Part shown: positions 28,301-36,679 of the stretch, one piece after another | Position numbering within the stretch: position 1 is the stretch's first letter | Layout of the letters: every line of letters begins with the position of its first letter | Source of the DNA: Rhodocytophaga aerolata | GTDB taxonomy: Bacteria > Bacteroidota > Bacteroidia > Cytophagales > 172606-1 | Assembly (NCBI RefSeq): GCF_030503435.1 | Contig: NZ_JAUKPO010000014.1 | Coordinates: forward strand, 62,001 to 126,000 | Direction of reading: 5' to 3' | DNA: 64,000 nucleotides | The notes under the pieces: model-generated | Databases searched by the model: none | Told to the model about the DNA's origin: nothing | The model's input: the letters and a program-made list of their open reading frames with translations, nothing else | Position numbers and translations under genes: made by a program

Positions 28301-29077
28301 ATGAAGTTTTTAAGCAATAAATTCAGCACAGGCTTAAATCTGTACAGGAAATTCCTTCATCCCTTTGGAAGCCCTGTACGTATTATACCAACTATTACGA
28401 AGTACCTGTCCTATTTTTCTGATTTAAAAAAATATAAGCAGATGAATAGAGATGAAAAGATAAAAATTGCGGATTTAAAACCCATTTTATTAGAAAAGAC
28501 GAGTATCCAGCCTTTCGATAGTCATTACTTTTATCAAGATATATGGGCGTTCAAAAAAATCATGCAATCTAACACTGCCAATCATGTGGATATTGGCTCA
28601 AAATTGGATTTTGTTGGTTTTCTGACTGCAATTACTAAAATTACATATATTGACATCAGGCCAATGTATGCCAATCTGGAAAATTATGAAGGTAAGCAAG
28701 GAAGTATATTGAACATACCATATAAGGATAATTCTTTGACATCAATCTCTTGTTTACATGTAGCTGAGCATATAGGTCTAGGCAGATATGGAGATCCCAT
28801 AGATCCTGCCGGCACTATAAAAGCTTGTAAAGAATTAATGAGAGTTCTAAAAAAAGAAGGTAACCTGTATTTTTCTTTACCAGTAGGAAAATATAAAATT
28901 TGCTTTAATGCGCATAGAGTACATTCGCCAGAGCAAATCATAGATTATTTTAGAGGATTGAAATTAAAAGAATTATCTGGTGTAGATGATAAAGGAAATT
29001 TTGTGCAAAATATAGATATAGAAACCTTGAAGAATGCTGAATATGCCTGTGGCTTATTTCATTTCGTAAAGCAATAG
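28301..29077 (+). CDS. DUF268 methyltransferase-like protein
   Basis: 258 residues. CLHVAEHIGLGRYGDPIDP near residue 149 is the hallmark of DUF268, a family with a methyltransferase-like Rossmann core; ANHVDIGSKLDFVGFLTA near 92 corresponds to a diverged SAM-binding motif I, and LKKEGNLYFSLPVGKYKICFNAHRVH continues the fold. DUF268 proteins occur in surface-polysaccharide loci. Activity is not established for the family; methylation is inferred. Confidence 0.8.
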   Translation: MKFLSNKFSTGLNLYRKFLHPFGSPVRIIPTITKYLSYFSDLKKYKQMNRDEKIKIADLKPILLEKTSIQPFDSHYFYQDIWAFKKIMQSNTANHVDIGSKLDFVGFLTAITKITYIDIRPMYANLENYEGKQGSILNIPYKDNSLTSISCLHVAEHIGLGRYGDPIDPAGTIKACKELMRVLKKEGNLYFSLPVGKYKICFNAHRVHSPEQIIDYFRGLKLKELSGVDDKGNFVQNIDIETLKNAEYACGLFHFVKQ

Positions 29078-29088
29078 ATCTAATAAGT

Positions 29089-29721
29089 ATGAAAACTATA
29101 CTCAAAAAAATACTTTATCCTGTAGCCGGAAGATACATCCGAGCATTTCAAGAAGAAAAACAGATAAGTCAATGGAAAAATGCAGGTAGTCCTGTACCTC
29201 CAATACATATTGTCAAGCAGCGGGAGATCAAGAAATATACTGGTATATACAATATTAAAACTTTAGTAGAAACAGGTACTTATCAAGGAAATATGGTGGA
29301 AGCAATGAAAAATAATTTTGATGCAATATTTTCTATAGAACTAGATGAAGATCTGCAAGAGAAAGCGAAGAAGAAATTTTCTGCTTACAATCACATCAGA
29401 ATACTGAAAGGAGATAGTAGTGAAGTGATAGGTAATCTTCTTACAAACGTAATTAAAGAAAGATGTTTATTCTGGCTGGATGGGCATTATTCTGGCGGAG
29501 TTACAGCTAAAGGTGCTTTAAATACGCCCGTACTTCAAGAACTTATACATATTAAAAATCATATCATTAAAAATCATATTATATTGATTGACGACTTACA
29601 TTGCTTTGATGGAACAAACGATTATCCGACTCTAGAGGCTTTGAAAAAATTTGCACAAGAGAATTTCCCCAGACATAACATCCAAACGGCTTATAATATA
29701 ATTTACCTTTTGCCTAATTAA
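29089..29721 (+). CDS. Methyltransferase-like protein in glycan locus
   Basis: 210 residues. LVETGTYQGNMVEAMKNNF near residue 62 resembles a SAM-binding motif I, FSIELDEDLQEKAKKKF the acidic motif after strand 2, and LFWLDGHYSGG near 126 with LIDDLHCFDG near 166 the later strands of a class I methyltransferase. Such proteins are common as hypothetical members of polysaccharide clusters. It could use a substrate other than SAM. Placed between the DUF268 gene and a GT2 gene with 11-12 base gaps. Confidence 0.65.
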   Translation: MKTILKKILYPVAGRYIRAFQEEKQISQWKNAGSPVPPIHIVKQREIKKYTGIYNIKTLVETGTYQGNMVEAMKNNFDAIFSIELDEDLQEKAKKKFSAYNHIRILKGDSSEVIGNLLTNVIKERCLFWLDGHYSGGVTAKGALNTPVLQELIHIKNHIIKNHIILIDDLHCFDGTNDYPTLEALKKFAQENFPRHNIQTAYNIIYLLPN

Positions 29722-29733
29722 TACTTCACGGTT

Positions 29734-30735
29734 TTGCTAAAAAATAATTTTCCACGGATCTCTATTATTACCCCCTCATATAATCAAGGACAATATATTG
29801 AGCAGACTATACAATCTGTTTTAAATCAGAATTATCCTAATTTAGAATATATAGTTATTGACGGAGGAAGTACTGATGAGTCAGTGAAAATAATTAAGAA
29901 ATATGAGAGATTTTTAACTTATTGGATAAGCGAAAAAGATAAAGGACAGAGTGATGCTATCAATAAAGGCTTGCAAAAAGCTACCGGAGACATCATTAAT
30001 TGGCTAAATGCAGATGATTATTATGAGCCAACCGCTTTGTTGAAAGTTGCTAAAGTTTTCAATCATACAAATGCTTTGATGGTAAGCGGAAAAAGCCGTT
30101 TGTTTAAGAATAAAAATGAAACTGTGGAATATTCCAGTGGTACATGTATTTATCCCGGAAATCTGGCCAAGACTATTGGATGGGCAAAAATCGATCAACC
30201 TGCTACTTTTTTTCATTCTTCAGCTATTCAGAAAATAGGTCTATTAAATAATAATCTTCATTATATAATGGATAAAGATTGGTTGATACAGTATTTATTT
30301 CATTTTGGCCTTGACAAAATTGTCCAGATACCTGATGTACTTGTTAATTTCCGGCTTCACGATAATTCCAAAACAGTTTCACTGAAAGAAAGCTTCGTGG
30401 TAGAAAATGATGCCTATTACTGTACTTTAGCTAATGCTTTCAATCTTCATCATTTCACAAGATCGCTAAATCATGCTGTATTCAAAGACGATCAAGTTAC
30501 CTTAAAGAACCTGCAAAATTGTGATATTAAATTAGTTGAAGCAGCATTAAATTATTATATGCTGTTGAAAGCCATAGAAGCATATATTGTATATAATAAA
30601 AGTCTAACGAAGAAATTTTTTAATAATATAAAGGCAGATATACTTGCAATGGAAGATAGACAGTTATGGCAGAGACTAGGTTTTAAAATCAAATACGTTC
30701 CTTTTGTTTTAATTAAGCTTTTAAAAAAACAGTGA
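29734..30735 (+). CDS. Glycosyltransferase family 2 (TTG start)
   Basis: 333 residues. The only standard start near the conserved N-terminus is TTG at 29734. ISIITPSYNQGQYIEQTIQS, VIDGGSTDESVKII near residue 44 and WLNADDYYEP near 90 match the GT2 subgroup with an NADDYY-type metal motif, as in colanic-acid-like loci. YIMDKDWLIQYLFHFG near 178 holds the catalytic acidic residue. Its stop overlaps the GTG start of the next gene. Confidence 0.86.
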   Translation: MLKNNFPRISIITPSYNQGQYIEQTIQSVLNQNYPNLEYIVIDGGSTDESVKIIKKYERFLTYWISEKDKGQSDAINKGLQKATGDIINWLNADDYYEPTALLKVAKVFNHTNALMVSGKSRLFKNKNETVEYSSGTCIYPGNLAKTIGWAKIDQPATFFHSSAIQKIGLLNNNLHYIMDKDWLIQYLFHFGLDKIVQIPDVLVNFRLHDNSKTVSLKESFVVENDAYYCTLANAFNLHHFTRSLNHAVFKDDQVTLKNLQNCDIKLVEAALNYYMLLKAIEAYIVYNKSLTKKFFNNIKADILAMEDRQLWQRLGFKIKYVPFVLIKLLKKQ

Positions 30736-31646
30736 AAGTTTCACTTATTATTCCTACTTACAATGGCGCAAGTAAAGTGCTAAATATACTGAAAGCTTTA
30801 GAGAAACAAACCTTTCGAAATTTTGAAGTGATTGTTGTTATAGATGGCTCTTCAGATAATACTAAAGAAACTTTAGAAAATTTTAAAACAGGATTAGATT
30901 TAAAAATTTTTTATAGACAGAATGGTGGCCGAGCTGTAGCCCGAAATACAGGTGCTCGAGAAGCTAAAGGAGACTTATTAATATTTTTTGATGACGATAT
31001 GCGTCCTATGCCTGATTGTGTGGAGCAACATGTGACTCATCACCAGAAATACATAAATTCTATTTGTGTAGGAAGCGCCATGGATGATAGAAATTTTGTA
31101 AAAACTGATTTTCATGCCTTTCGAATATATATTAACAACACATGGAGCAAAAATCTGCCTGTTTATCCTATACCAATGAATAGCCATAATCTGCTTTTGG
31201 CAGCAGCTAACTGCTCTATAAACAAAATGTCATTTCTACAATTGGGTGGCTTCGATGAACGATTGACTGATGCAGAAGATTTTGAGTTAGGTACAAGGGC
31301 GCACGAGAAAGGTTTTTCAATTTATTATAATTCTCAGGCACGGGCATTTCATGATGATCCGGTGACTTGTCGTTCGTATATTCGTCGTCAACGGGAATAT
31401 ACAAAAGCACACATAAAGCTACATAAAATACGGCCGGAAATTGTTGGGAACTATAGTAATGCGAGTATTTATAAGCCATCTCCGCTGAAGAAAGTTGTAT
31501 TTTGTCTTTTTGCTAATAAGTTTTTTGTTCATACCATTGATCATTTTAACTTTTATCGGTTTGTTATGCCTCAAAAAGTTCGCTACAAATTATACGATCT
31601 AGTAGTTTGGGGAATGGCTAAAGTTTTTCCTGATAGACAATTATAG
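30732..31646 (+). CDS. Glycosyltransferase family 2
   Basis: 304 residues from GTG, overlapping the previous stop by four bases (GTGA). VSLIIPTYNGASKVLNIL, VIDGSSDNTKETL near residue 37 and LIFFDDDMRPMPDCV near 88 form the GT-A donor site; GGFDERLTDAEDFELGTRA near 174 is the catalytic region. The pattern is close to enzymes that add sugars in O-antigen and exopolysaccharide assembly. Confidence 0.87.
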   Translation: MKVSLIIPTYNGASKVLNILKALEKQTFRNFEVIVVIDGSSDNTKETLENFKTGLDLKIFYRQNGGRAVARNTGAREAKGDLLIFFDDDMRPMPDCVEQHVTHHQKYINSICVGSAMDDRNFVKTDFHAFRIYINNTWSKNLPVYPIPMNSHNLLLAAANCSINKMSFLQLGGFDERLTDAEDFELGTRAHEKGFSIYYNSQARAFHDDPVTCRSYIRRQREYTKAHIKLHKIRPEIVGNYSNASIYKPSPLKKVVFCLFANKFFVHTIDHFNFYRFVMPQKVRYKLYDLVVWGMAKVFPDRQL

Positions 31647-31661
31647 AAAAACCTATCGAAA

Positions 31662-32771
31662 TTGCGGACCAGAATAACATATATACTCTCTAACATCAAT
31701 AAAGCGTTAGCATTTGAATGGATTACAGACTATTTGGATAAAAATAAATTTGAACTATCTTTTATTCTGCTAAATTCCGGAGAGTCCTTTTTAGAAAGGT
31801 ATTTACAAACCAAAAATGTCAGGATCTGGAGAATTCCCTATCGTGGAAAAAAAAATTTGCCCAAAGCTATTACTAAAATTTACCAGATACTTAAGCAAGA
31901 AAACACACAGCTTGTTCACTGTCATTTATTCGATGCCTGTATAGCAGGTTTAACAGCAGCTAAGCTAGCAGGTATAAAAAAACGGATCTATACCCGCCAT
32001 CATGCTACATTCCATCAAGTGTATTTTCCTAGGGCTGTATGGTATGATAAATTTATTAGTGCTATGGCGACAGATATAGTAGCCATTAGTGAAAATGTAA
32101 GACAGACTTTAATAAATGAAGGGGTGAAAGCCGAAAAAATACATACTATTCATCATGGATTTAAATTAATAGATTTTCAAAATACAAGTAGCAATCAAAT
32201 TCAAATTCTCAAGCAGAAATATAACACTCAGGGTAAATACCCTATAATAGGAGTTATATCAAGGTATTTTGAGTTAAAAGGAATACAATATGTTATTCCG
32301 GCCTTTCAAAAATTATTAAACTCTTATCCCGAGTCATTACTCATTCTGGCAAATGCTACGGGTAATTATGCTTCTGACATAAAACACCTTCTAAAACAAC
32401 TTCCACAAATAAATTATGTAGAGATTACTTTTGAACCAGAAATCTTTGCACTCTATCAATTATTTGACATTTTTATTCATGTACCAATAGATCCTACCCT
32501 AGAGGCATTTGGTCAGACGTATGTTGAGGCATTAGCCGCCGGAATACCTTCTGTTTTTACATTATCTGGCGTTTCAGGTGAGTTTGTACAACATGAGAAG
32601 AATGCCTTAGTAGTTCCTTTTAAAGATTCTGAGGCTATTTATGAAAGTATATTAAAAATATTAGAGAATAGGGATTTAAAAAATAGATTGATAGCAGAAG
32701 GAAAGAAAGATGTGAATAAGTTTTTTGAACTGCAACAGATGATTATGAAGTTAGAACAAATGTATGAGTGA
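31662..32771 (+). CDS. Glycosyltransferase family 4 (TTG start)
   Basis: 369 residues; TTG is the only plausible start because no ATG precedes the conserved region. LVHCHLFDACIAGLTAAKL near residue 85, YTRHHATFH, then IGVISRYFELKGIQYVIPAF near 189 and LEAFGQTYVEALAAGIPSVF near 277 (EX7E) are GT4 features. Its 3' end overlaps the next gene by eight bases. Confidence 0.87.
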   Translation: MRTRITYILSNINKALAFEWITDYLDKNKFELSFILLNSGESFLERYLQTKNVRIWRIPYRGKKNLPKAITKIYQILKQENTQLVHCHLFDACIAGLTAAKLAGIKKRIYTRHHATFHQVYFPRAVWYDKFISAMATDIVAISENVRQTLINEGVKAEKIHTIHHGFKLIDFQNTSSNQIQILKQKYNTQGKYPIIGVISRYFELKGIQYVIPAFQKLLNSYPESLLILANATGNYASDIKHLLKQLPQINYVEITFEPEIFALYQLFDIFIHVPIDPTLEAFGQTYVEALAAGIPSVFTLSGVSGEFVQHEKNALVVPFKDSEAIYESILKILENRDLKNRLIAEGKKDVNKFFELQQMIMKLEQMYE

Positions 32772-33717
32772 ATTATTAAAAGCAATAAGGCAAAATGCAT
32801 TCATTAATAAATTGGTACGTACAGGGTTAAAAAAAATCTCAGAAGTTATACCTATACTTACAAGGCTTAAAAAAAGATGGCCAGTATCAGGTATAGTAAC
32901 TTTGCGATTCGAGGGGACTTCTTTCAAAGCGTATGCAGCCTGTGATGATCATATTATAAACAATCTATTTTATGAATCTACTTATGAGCAGAGAGAGCTT
33001 AAAATTATTTCAATTTTAAGTAAAAGTTGCAAAGTAATTCTAGATATTGGAGCAAATACAGGTATTTATTCAATAGTTGCTTCTCTCAATAATCCTTCGT
33101 TAAAGATTTTTGCTTTCGAGCCGCATCCTCAAAACTATGTAAGATTGCAAAAAAATGTATCGCTAAATCAACCTAATTCTGTTGTGCCGGTTCAAAGTGC
33201 TGTGGGGAACAGTACAGGAACAATAGATTTTTACATCCCTGCAGATGACAGTATAACGGATATATCGTCTGTTTCAAAAGAGTTCTCTGAAAGTATTTAT
33301 CGCATGAATTTCAAGAAAATAGCTGTTGATTTAGTTACTGTGGATGAATTTTTAGAGTTAAGACAAGAGCAAAAAGTAGATGTAATCAAAATTGATGTAG
33401 AGGGATATGAATACGAAGTTATTTTGGGCGCATATAACACTATTAAACAACAGAAGCCTATTATACTTTGCGAAGTATTTTCTTCACCCTGTGAGAGCGA
33501 AGAGTCATTTAAAATAAATCATCCTAATGTATATATGTTGCAGTGTCTATTGATCGAACTGCAGTATCATATATATGAAATTGACGATAATAGTCTGAAT
33601 TATCTAACCTCATTTAACTTTCCTCATAAAAACAGGAATTATATTTTTTTACATAATAAAATTGTGGATAAAAAAATAAGTATAAATAAAGACTTATATA
33701 ATTTAGTATGTAATTGA
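32764..33717 (+). CDS. FkbM family methyltransferase
   Basis: 317 residues, with an N-terminal extension of about 90 residues relative to the others. ILDIGANTGIYSIVASL near residue 98 is motif I, IFAFEPHPQNYVRLQKNV the acidic motif and VIKIDVEGYEYEVILGA near 206 the FkbM signature. The start overlaps the upstream glycosyltransferase by eight bases. Third clear FkbM enzyme of the locus. Confidence 0.88.
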   Translation: MSELLKAIRQNAFINKLVRTGLKKISEVIPILTRLKKRWPVSGIVTLRFEGTSFKAYAACDDHIINNLFYESTYEQRELKIISILSKSCKVILDIGANTGIYSIVASLNNPSLKIFAFEPHPQNYVRLQKNVSLNQPNSVVPVQSAVGNSTGTIDFYIPADDSITDISSVSKEFSESIYRMNFKKIAVDLVTVDEFLELRQEQKVDVIKIDVEGYEYEVILGAYNTIKQQKPIILCEVFSSPCESEESFKINHPNVYMLQCLLIELQYHIYEIDDNSLNYLTSFNFPHKNRNYIFLHNKIVDKKISINKDLYNLVCN

Positions 33718-33719
33718 AT

Positions 33720-34610
33720 ATGCTTCTCTTCTCCATTATTATTCCCACATACAACAGGGCCGATTTTATAGAAAATACTGTAAAGTCTGTGTTAAGGCAG
33801 ACTTATACACAGTTTGAGGTTATCATAGTTGATGATGGGAGCACAGATGATACGGAAACAGTGGTACATTCTATACATGATAGAAGAATTACGTATTATA
33901 AGAAAGAGAATGAGGAACGGGGAGCCGCCAGAAATTTTGGAATGCATAAGTCAAAAGGAGATTATATAACATTTTTAGATTCCGATGATCTGTTCTATGA
34001 AAATTATCTGATGAATGCTTTAGAATCTATTAAAAAATACGATATTCCTTTGTTTTTTCATCTCGGCTACGAGGTTACAGATGAAAATCTTAAAAGTAAA
34101 ATTAAAATAGATTACCTCAAATCTGATGACATTGCTATATTTGTAAAAGGCAATCCATTAAGTTGTTTAGGTGTCTTTCTTCACAAAAGTATTATCAGCC
34201 AATATAAATTTACAGAAGACCGTGATCTTGCCGGTTCCGAGGATTGGGAATTGTGGTTGAGGGTGGTAGCCAATTGTGGTATTAAAACCGATAACCGGAT
34301 CTCTGCCGCTTTGATAGATCATGAAGGCCGGAGTGTGCTAAATTATGAAGAAGATAAATTGATCAAAAGAAAAGAACTTGCTTTAAAATATGCTTTTGAG
34401 GATAAAGCTGTTCAAGAGAAATTTGGGCCATATATGAATAAAATGATTGCTTATTGTGATTCATATATTGCTCTTCATTTGATTTTGTCTAAAAAACATA
34501 AGCAAGGCTTAAAATATATAAAAAGTGCTTTTTTCCGCACCCCCAGTTTTTTGTTTGAGAGACGGTTTGCTGCTATTGTAAAACATTATATTTTAAATTC
34601 TATTTCATAA
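33720..34610 (+). CDS. Glycosyltransferase family 2
   Basis: 296 residues from the ATG at 33720, three codons into an open frame that could also start at TTG 33714. FSIIIPTYNRADFIENTV, VIIVDDGSTDDTETVV near residue 36 and TFLDSDDLFYENYL near 87 are clear GT2 motifs; AGSEDWELWLRVV near 173 holds the catalytic acidic pair. asnB starts eight bases after its stop. Confidence 0.88.
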   Translation: MLLFSIIIPTYNRADFIENTVKSVLRQTYTQFEVIIVDDGSTDDTETVVHSIHDRRITYYKKENEERGAARNFGMHKSKGDYITFLDSDDLFYENYLMNALESIKKYDIPLFFHLGYEVTDENLKSKIKIDYLKSDDIAIFVKGNPLSCLGVFLHKSIISQYKFTEDRDLAGSEDWELWLRVVANCGIKTDNRISAALIDHEGRSVLNYEEDKLIKRKELALKYAFEDKAVQEKFGPYMNKMIAYCDSYIALHLILSKKHKQGLKYIKSAFFRTPSFLFERRFAAIVKHYILNSIS

Positions 34611-34618
34611 AAAAATCC

Positions 34619-36460
34619 ATGTGCGGTATAGCCGGCTATTATTCCAGTTCAATTTTTAACAAACAAGACTTGCAGGCGATGACTCAAACATTGAGTCACC
34701 GGGGGCCGGATGCAGAAGGGTGGTTTACAGATGAAGTTTGTGGCCTGGGGCACCGCCGGTTAAGTATTCTTGATCTTTCAGAAAATGCCAATCAACCTAT
34801 GTACTCGCATAATAAGCGGTATGTGATGGTGTTTAATGGGGAAGTGTATAACTACCAGGATATTGCCCGTAAATATGACCTCGTTTTATCTACTACATCC
34901 GATTCCGAAGTTATTCTTGAAGGTTTTGTAAAACTAGGAGCAGCCATTGTTCATGAGTTGAATGGGATGTTTGTATTTGTCATTTATGATATCTTCCAGC
35001 AGGAACTCTTTATTTTTCGTGACCGGGTAGGTATTAAGCCCCTGTTTTATTACTGGGACGGACAAAACTTTGCTTTTGCCTCAGAGCTTAAATCGCTGGT
35101 GAACTTTCCTCAGATCCATAAAAAAATAGATGTTCATGCCATAGGTCATTTTCTCAGTGTGGGCTATATTCCAGCTCCTCAGACGATTTATGAGAATATA
35201 TTTAAAATGCCAGCTGCAAGTATGTGTAAGCTTACACAAAGAGGCCTGGAGCAAACACCCTATTGGACTATGACCCCCTCTGCTCAAGGGAGTGTTCTGG
35301 AGAATGAGCAACAAGCAAAAACTGAATTGCATGAACTATTGAAAAGTGCAGTAAAGTATCAGCTTATTAGCGATGTGCCTTTGGGTGTATTTCTCAGCGG
35401 AGGAATTGATTCTAGCTTAGTTACTGCACTGGCAGTATCTCAATCAGCCACACGTGTTAATACGTTTTCTATCGGTTTTAAAGAACAAAAGTTTAATGAA
35501 ACACAATTTTCAGGTGGTGTTGCTAAACACCTGGGTACCCAACATCATGAGTTTATTGTCTCTGTAAAGGAAGCCAGAGACCTGGTGGAAACCATGCTAG
35601 ATGTATACGATGAACCTTATGCAGACTCATCCGCTATTCCTACCATGATCGTTTCGGCATTAGCCCGCAAACATGTTACAGTGGCTTTGGGGGGAGATGG
35701 AGCCGATGAGTTGTTCTTTGGGTATGGGATGTATAAATGGGCAAGCCGTTTGGCTACACCAGGTATAGGAATCCTGAAAGATCCACTGTCTATAGTACTG
35801 AAACAGCGGAGTAAATCTAAATACCAGAAAGCTTCCCGCATGTTAGATTTTGAGGATAAGCAGCATTTAGCTCATCATATTTTTTCACAGGAACAAGGTT
35901 TTTTTACACAGAAAGAAGTAAAGGAATTATTAAATGTGGATGTACAGCCGTTTTGTACAAAAAATATAGCAGCTAAATCTGGTTCCCGGTCACTCACCGC
36001 CATGGAGGTTCAGTCTTTGTTTGATTTGAATTTTTATTTGCCTGATGATTTACTGGTTAAAGTAGACAGGGCTTCTATGCAATATGGGCTGGAAGCTAGA
36101 GTTCCGTTTCTGGACCACCGGGTGGTTGAATTTGCCTTAAATCTCTCGCCCCATCTTAAGTATAAAAATGGCGTATCTAAATATATTCTGAAAGAAATTC
36201 TGTACGAATACTTGCCTGCGGAAATGTTTAACAGACCCAAGCAGGGTTTTTCTATACCGTTGCATGAATGGTTGCGCCAAGACCTTCAATACCTAATTCA
36301 TGACTATCTGGATGAAAAAGTAGTAAAACAGTATGCGATAGTAGATAATGCGATGGTTCAGCAGATCAAGCTGCAATTTCTGGAAGGGAATGATTTTGTT
36401 TATAATCGCTTATGGCTATTAATTGTGTTGCACCGTTGGCTGGTAAAGAATGTCAATTAG
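34619..36460 (+). CDS. asnB: AsnB-type glutamine-dependent amidotransferase
   Basis: 613 residues. The N-terminal glutaminase domain begins MCGIAGYYS with the catalytic Cys2 exposed after Met removal; LSHRGPDAEGW and FNGEVYNYQD are glutamine-site motifs. The synthetase domain has the PP-loop LSGGIDSSLV near residue 257, GGDGADELFFGY near 359 and MQYGLEARVPFLDH near 493. Asparagine synthetase is the formal family, but AsnB homologues inside polysaccharide loci are thought to amidate uronic acids, and this location suggests that role. Codon use here returns to a less A+T-rich pattern than the genes before it. Confidence 0.9.
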   Translation: MCGIAGYYSSSIFNKQDLQAMTQTLSHRGPDAEGWFTDEVCGLGHRRLSILDLSENANQPMYSHNKRYVMVFNGEVYNYQDIARKYDLVLSTTSDSEVILEGFVKLGAAIVHELNGMFVFVIYDIFQQELFIFRDRVGIKPLFYYWDGQNFAFASELKSLVNFPQIHKKIDVHAIGHFLSVGYIPAPQTIYENIFKMPAASMCKLTQRGLEQTPYWTMTPSAQGSVLENEQQAKTELHELLKSAVKYQLISDVPLGVFLSGGIDSSLVTALAVSQSATRVNTFSIGFKEQKFNETQFSGGVAKHLGTQHHEFIVSVKEARDLVETMLDVYDEPYADSSAIPTMIVSALARKHVTVALGGDGADELFFGYGMYKWASRLATPGIGILKDPLSIVLKQRSKSKYQKASRMLDFEDKQHLAHHIFSQEQGFFTQKEVKELLNVDVQPFCTKNIAAKSGSRSLTAMEVQSLFDLNFYLPDDLLVKVDRASMQYGLEARVPFLDHRVVEFALNLSPHLKYKNGVSKYILKEILYEYLPAEMFNRPKQGFSIPLHEWLRQDLQYLIHDYLDEKVVKQYAIVDNAMVQQIKLQFLEGNDFVYNRLWLLIVLHRWLVKNVN

Positions 36461-36483
36461 CTAGCAGAAAGTATTGTTACCAT

Positions 36484-36657
36484 ATGAGACAACCTGCTAC
36501 TTTACTCAAGCCTCAAGCAACCACTATATATTTTAAAGGGTTAAATGGTCTGCGGGCTATTTCTGCTTTGGCTGTACTTGGTTTGCATATCAACATGTCG
36601 CTACAACAATTTGGTTTACCTGGGCTTTCTACCCTGGATTTAGCCGGATTTTTATAA
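36484..36657 (+). pseudogene. Truncated acyltransferase-3 (OafA/NodX-like) remnant
   Basis: 57 codons beginning 24 bases after asnB. Residues FKGLNGLRAISALAVLGLHI (18-37) match the N-terminal membrane helix of acyltransferase-3 family O-acetylases, whose normal length is about 350-400 residues; the frame then stops after TLDLAGFL. None of the remaining membrane helices can be found in any frame before the next gene. It appears to be the 5' stub of an inactivated O-acetylase gene. Confidence 0.75.
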
Positions 36658-36679
36658 TAAATAGACCATAAGAAGAGCC

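Noticed and set aside
36412-36483. Longer start for the acyltransferase remnant within asnB
   Set aside because: The extra residues do not match the acyltransferase N-terminus and overlap the end of asnB; the ATG at 36484 fits better.
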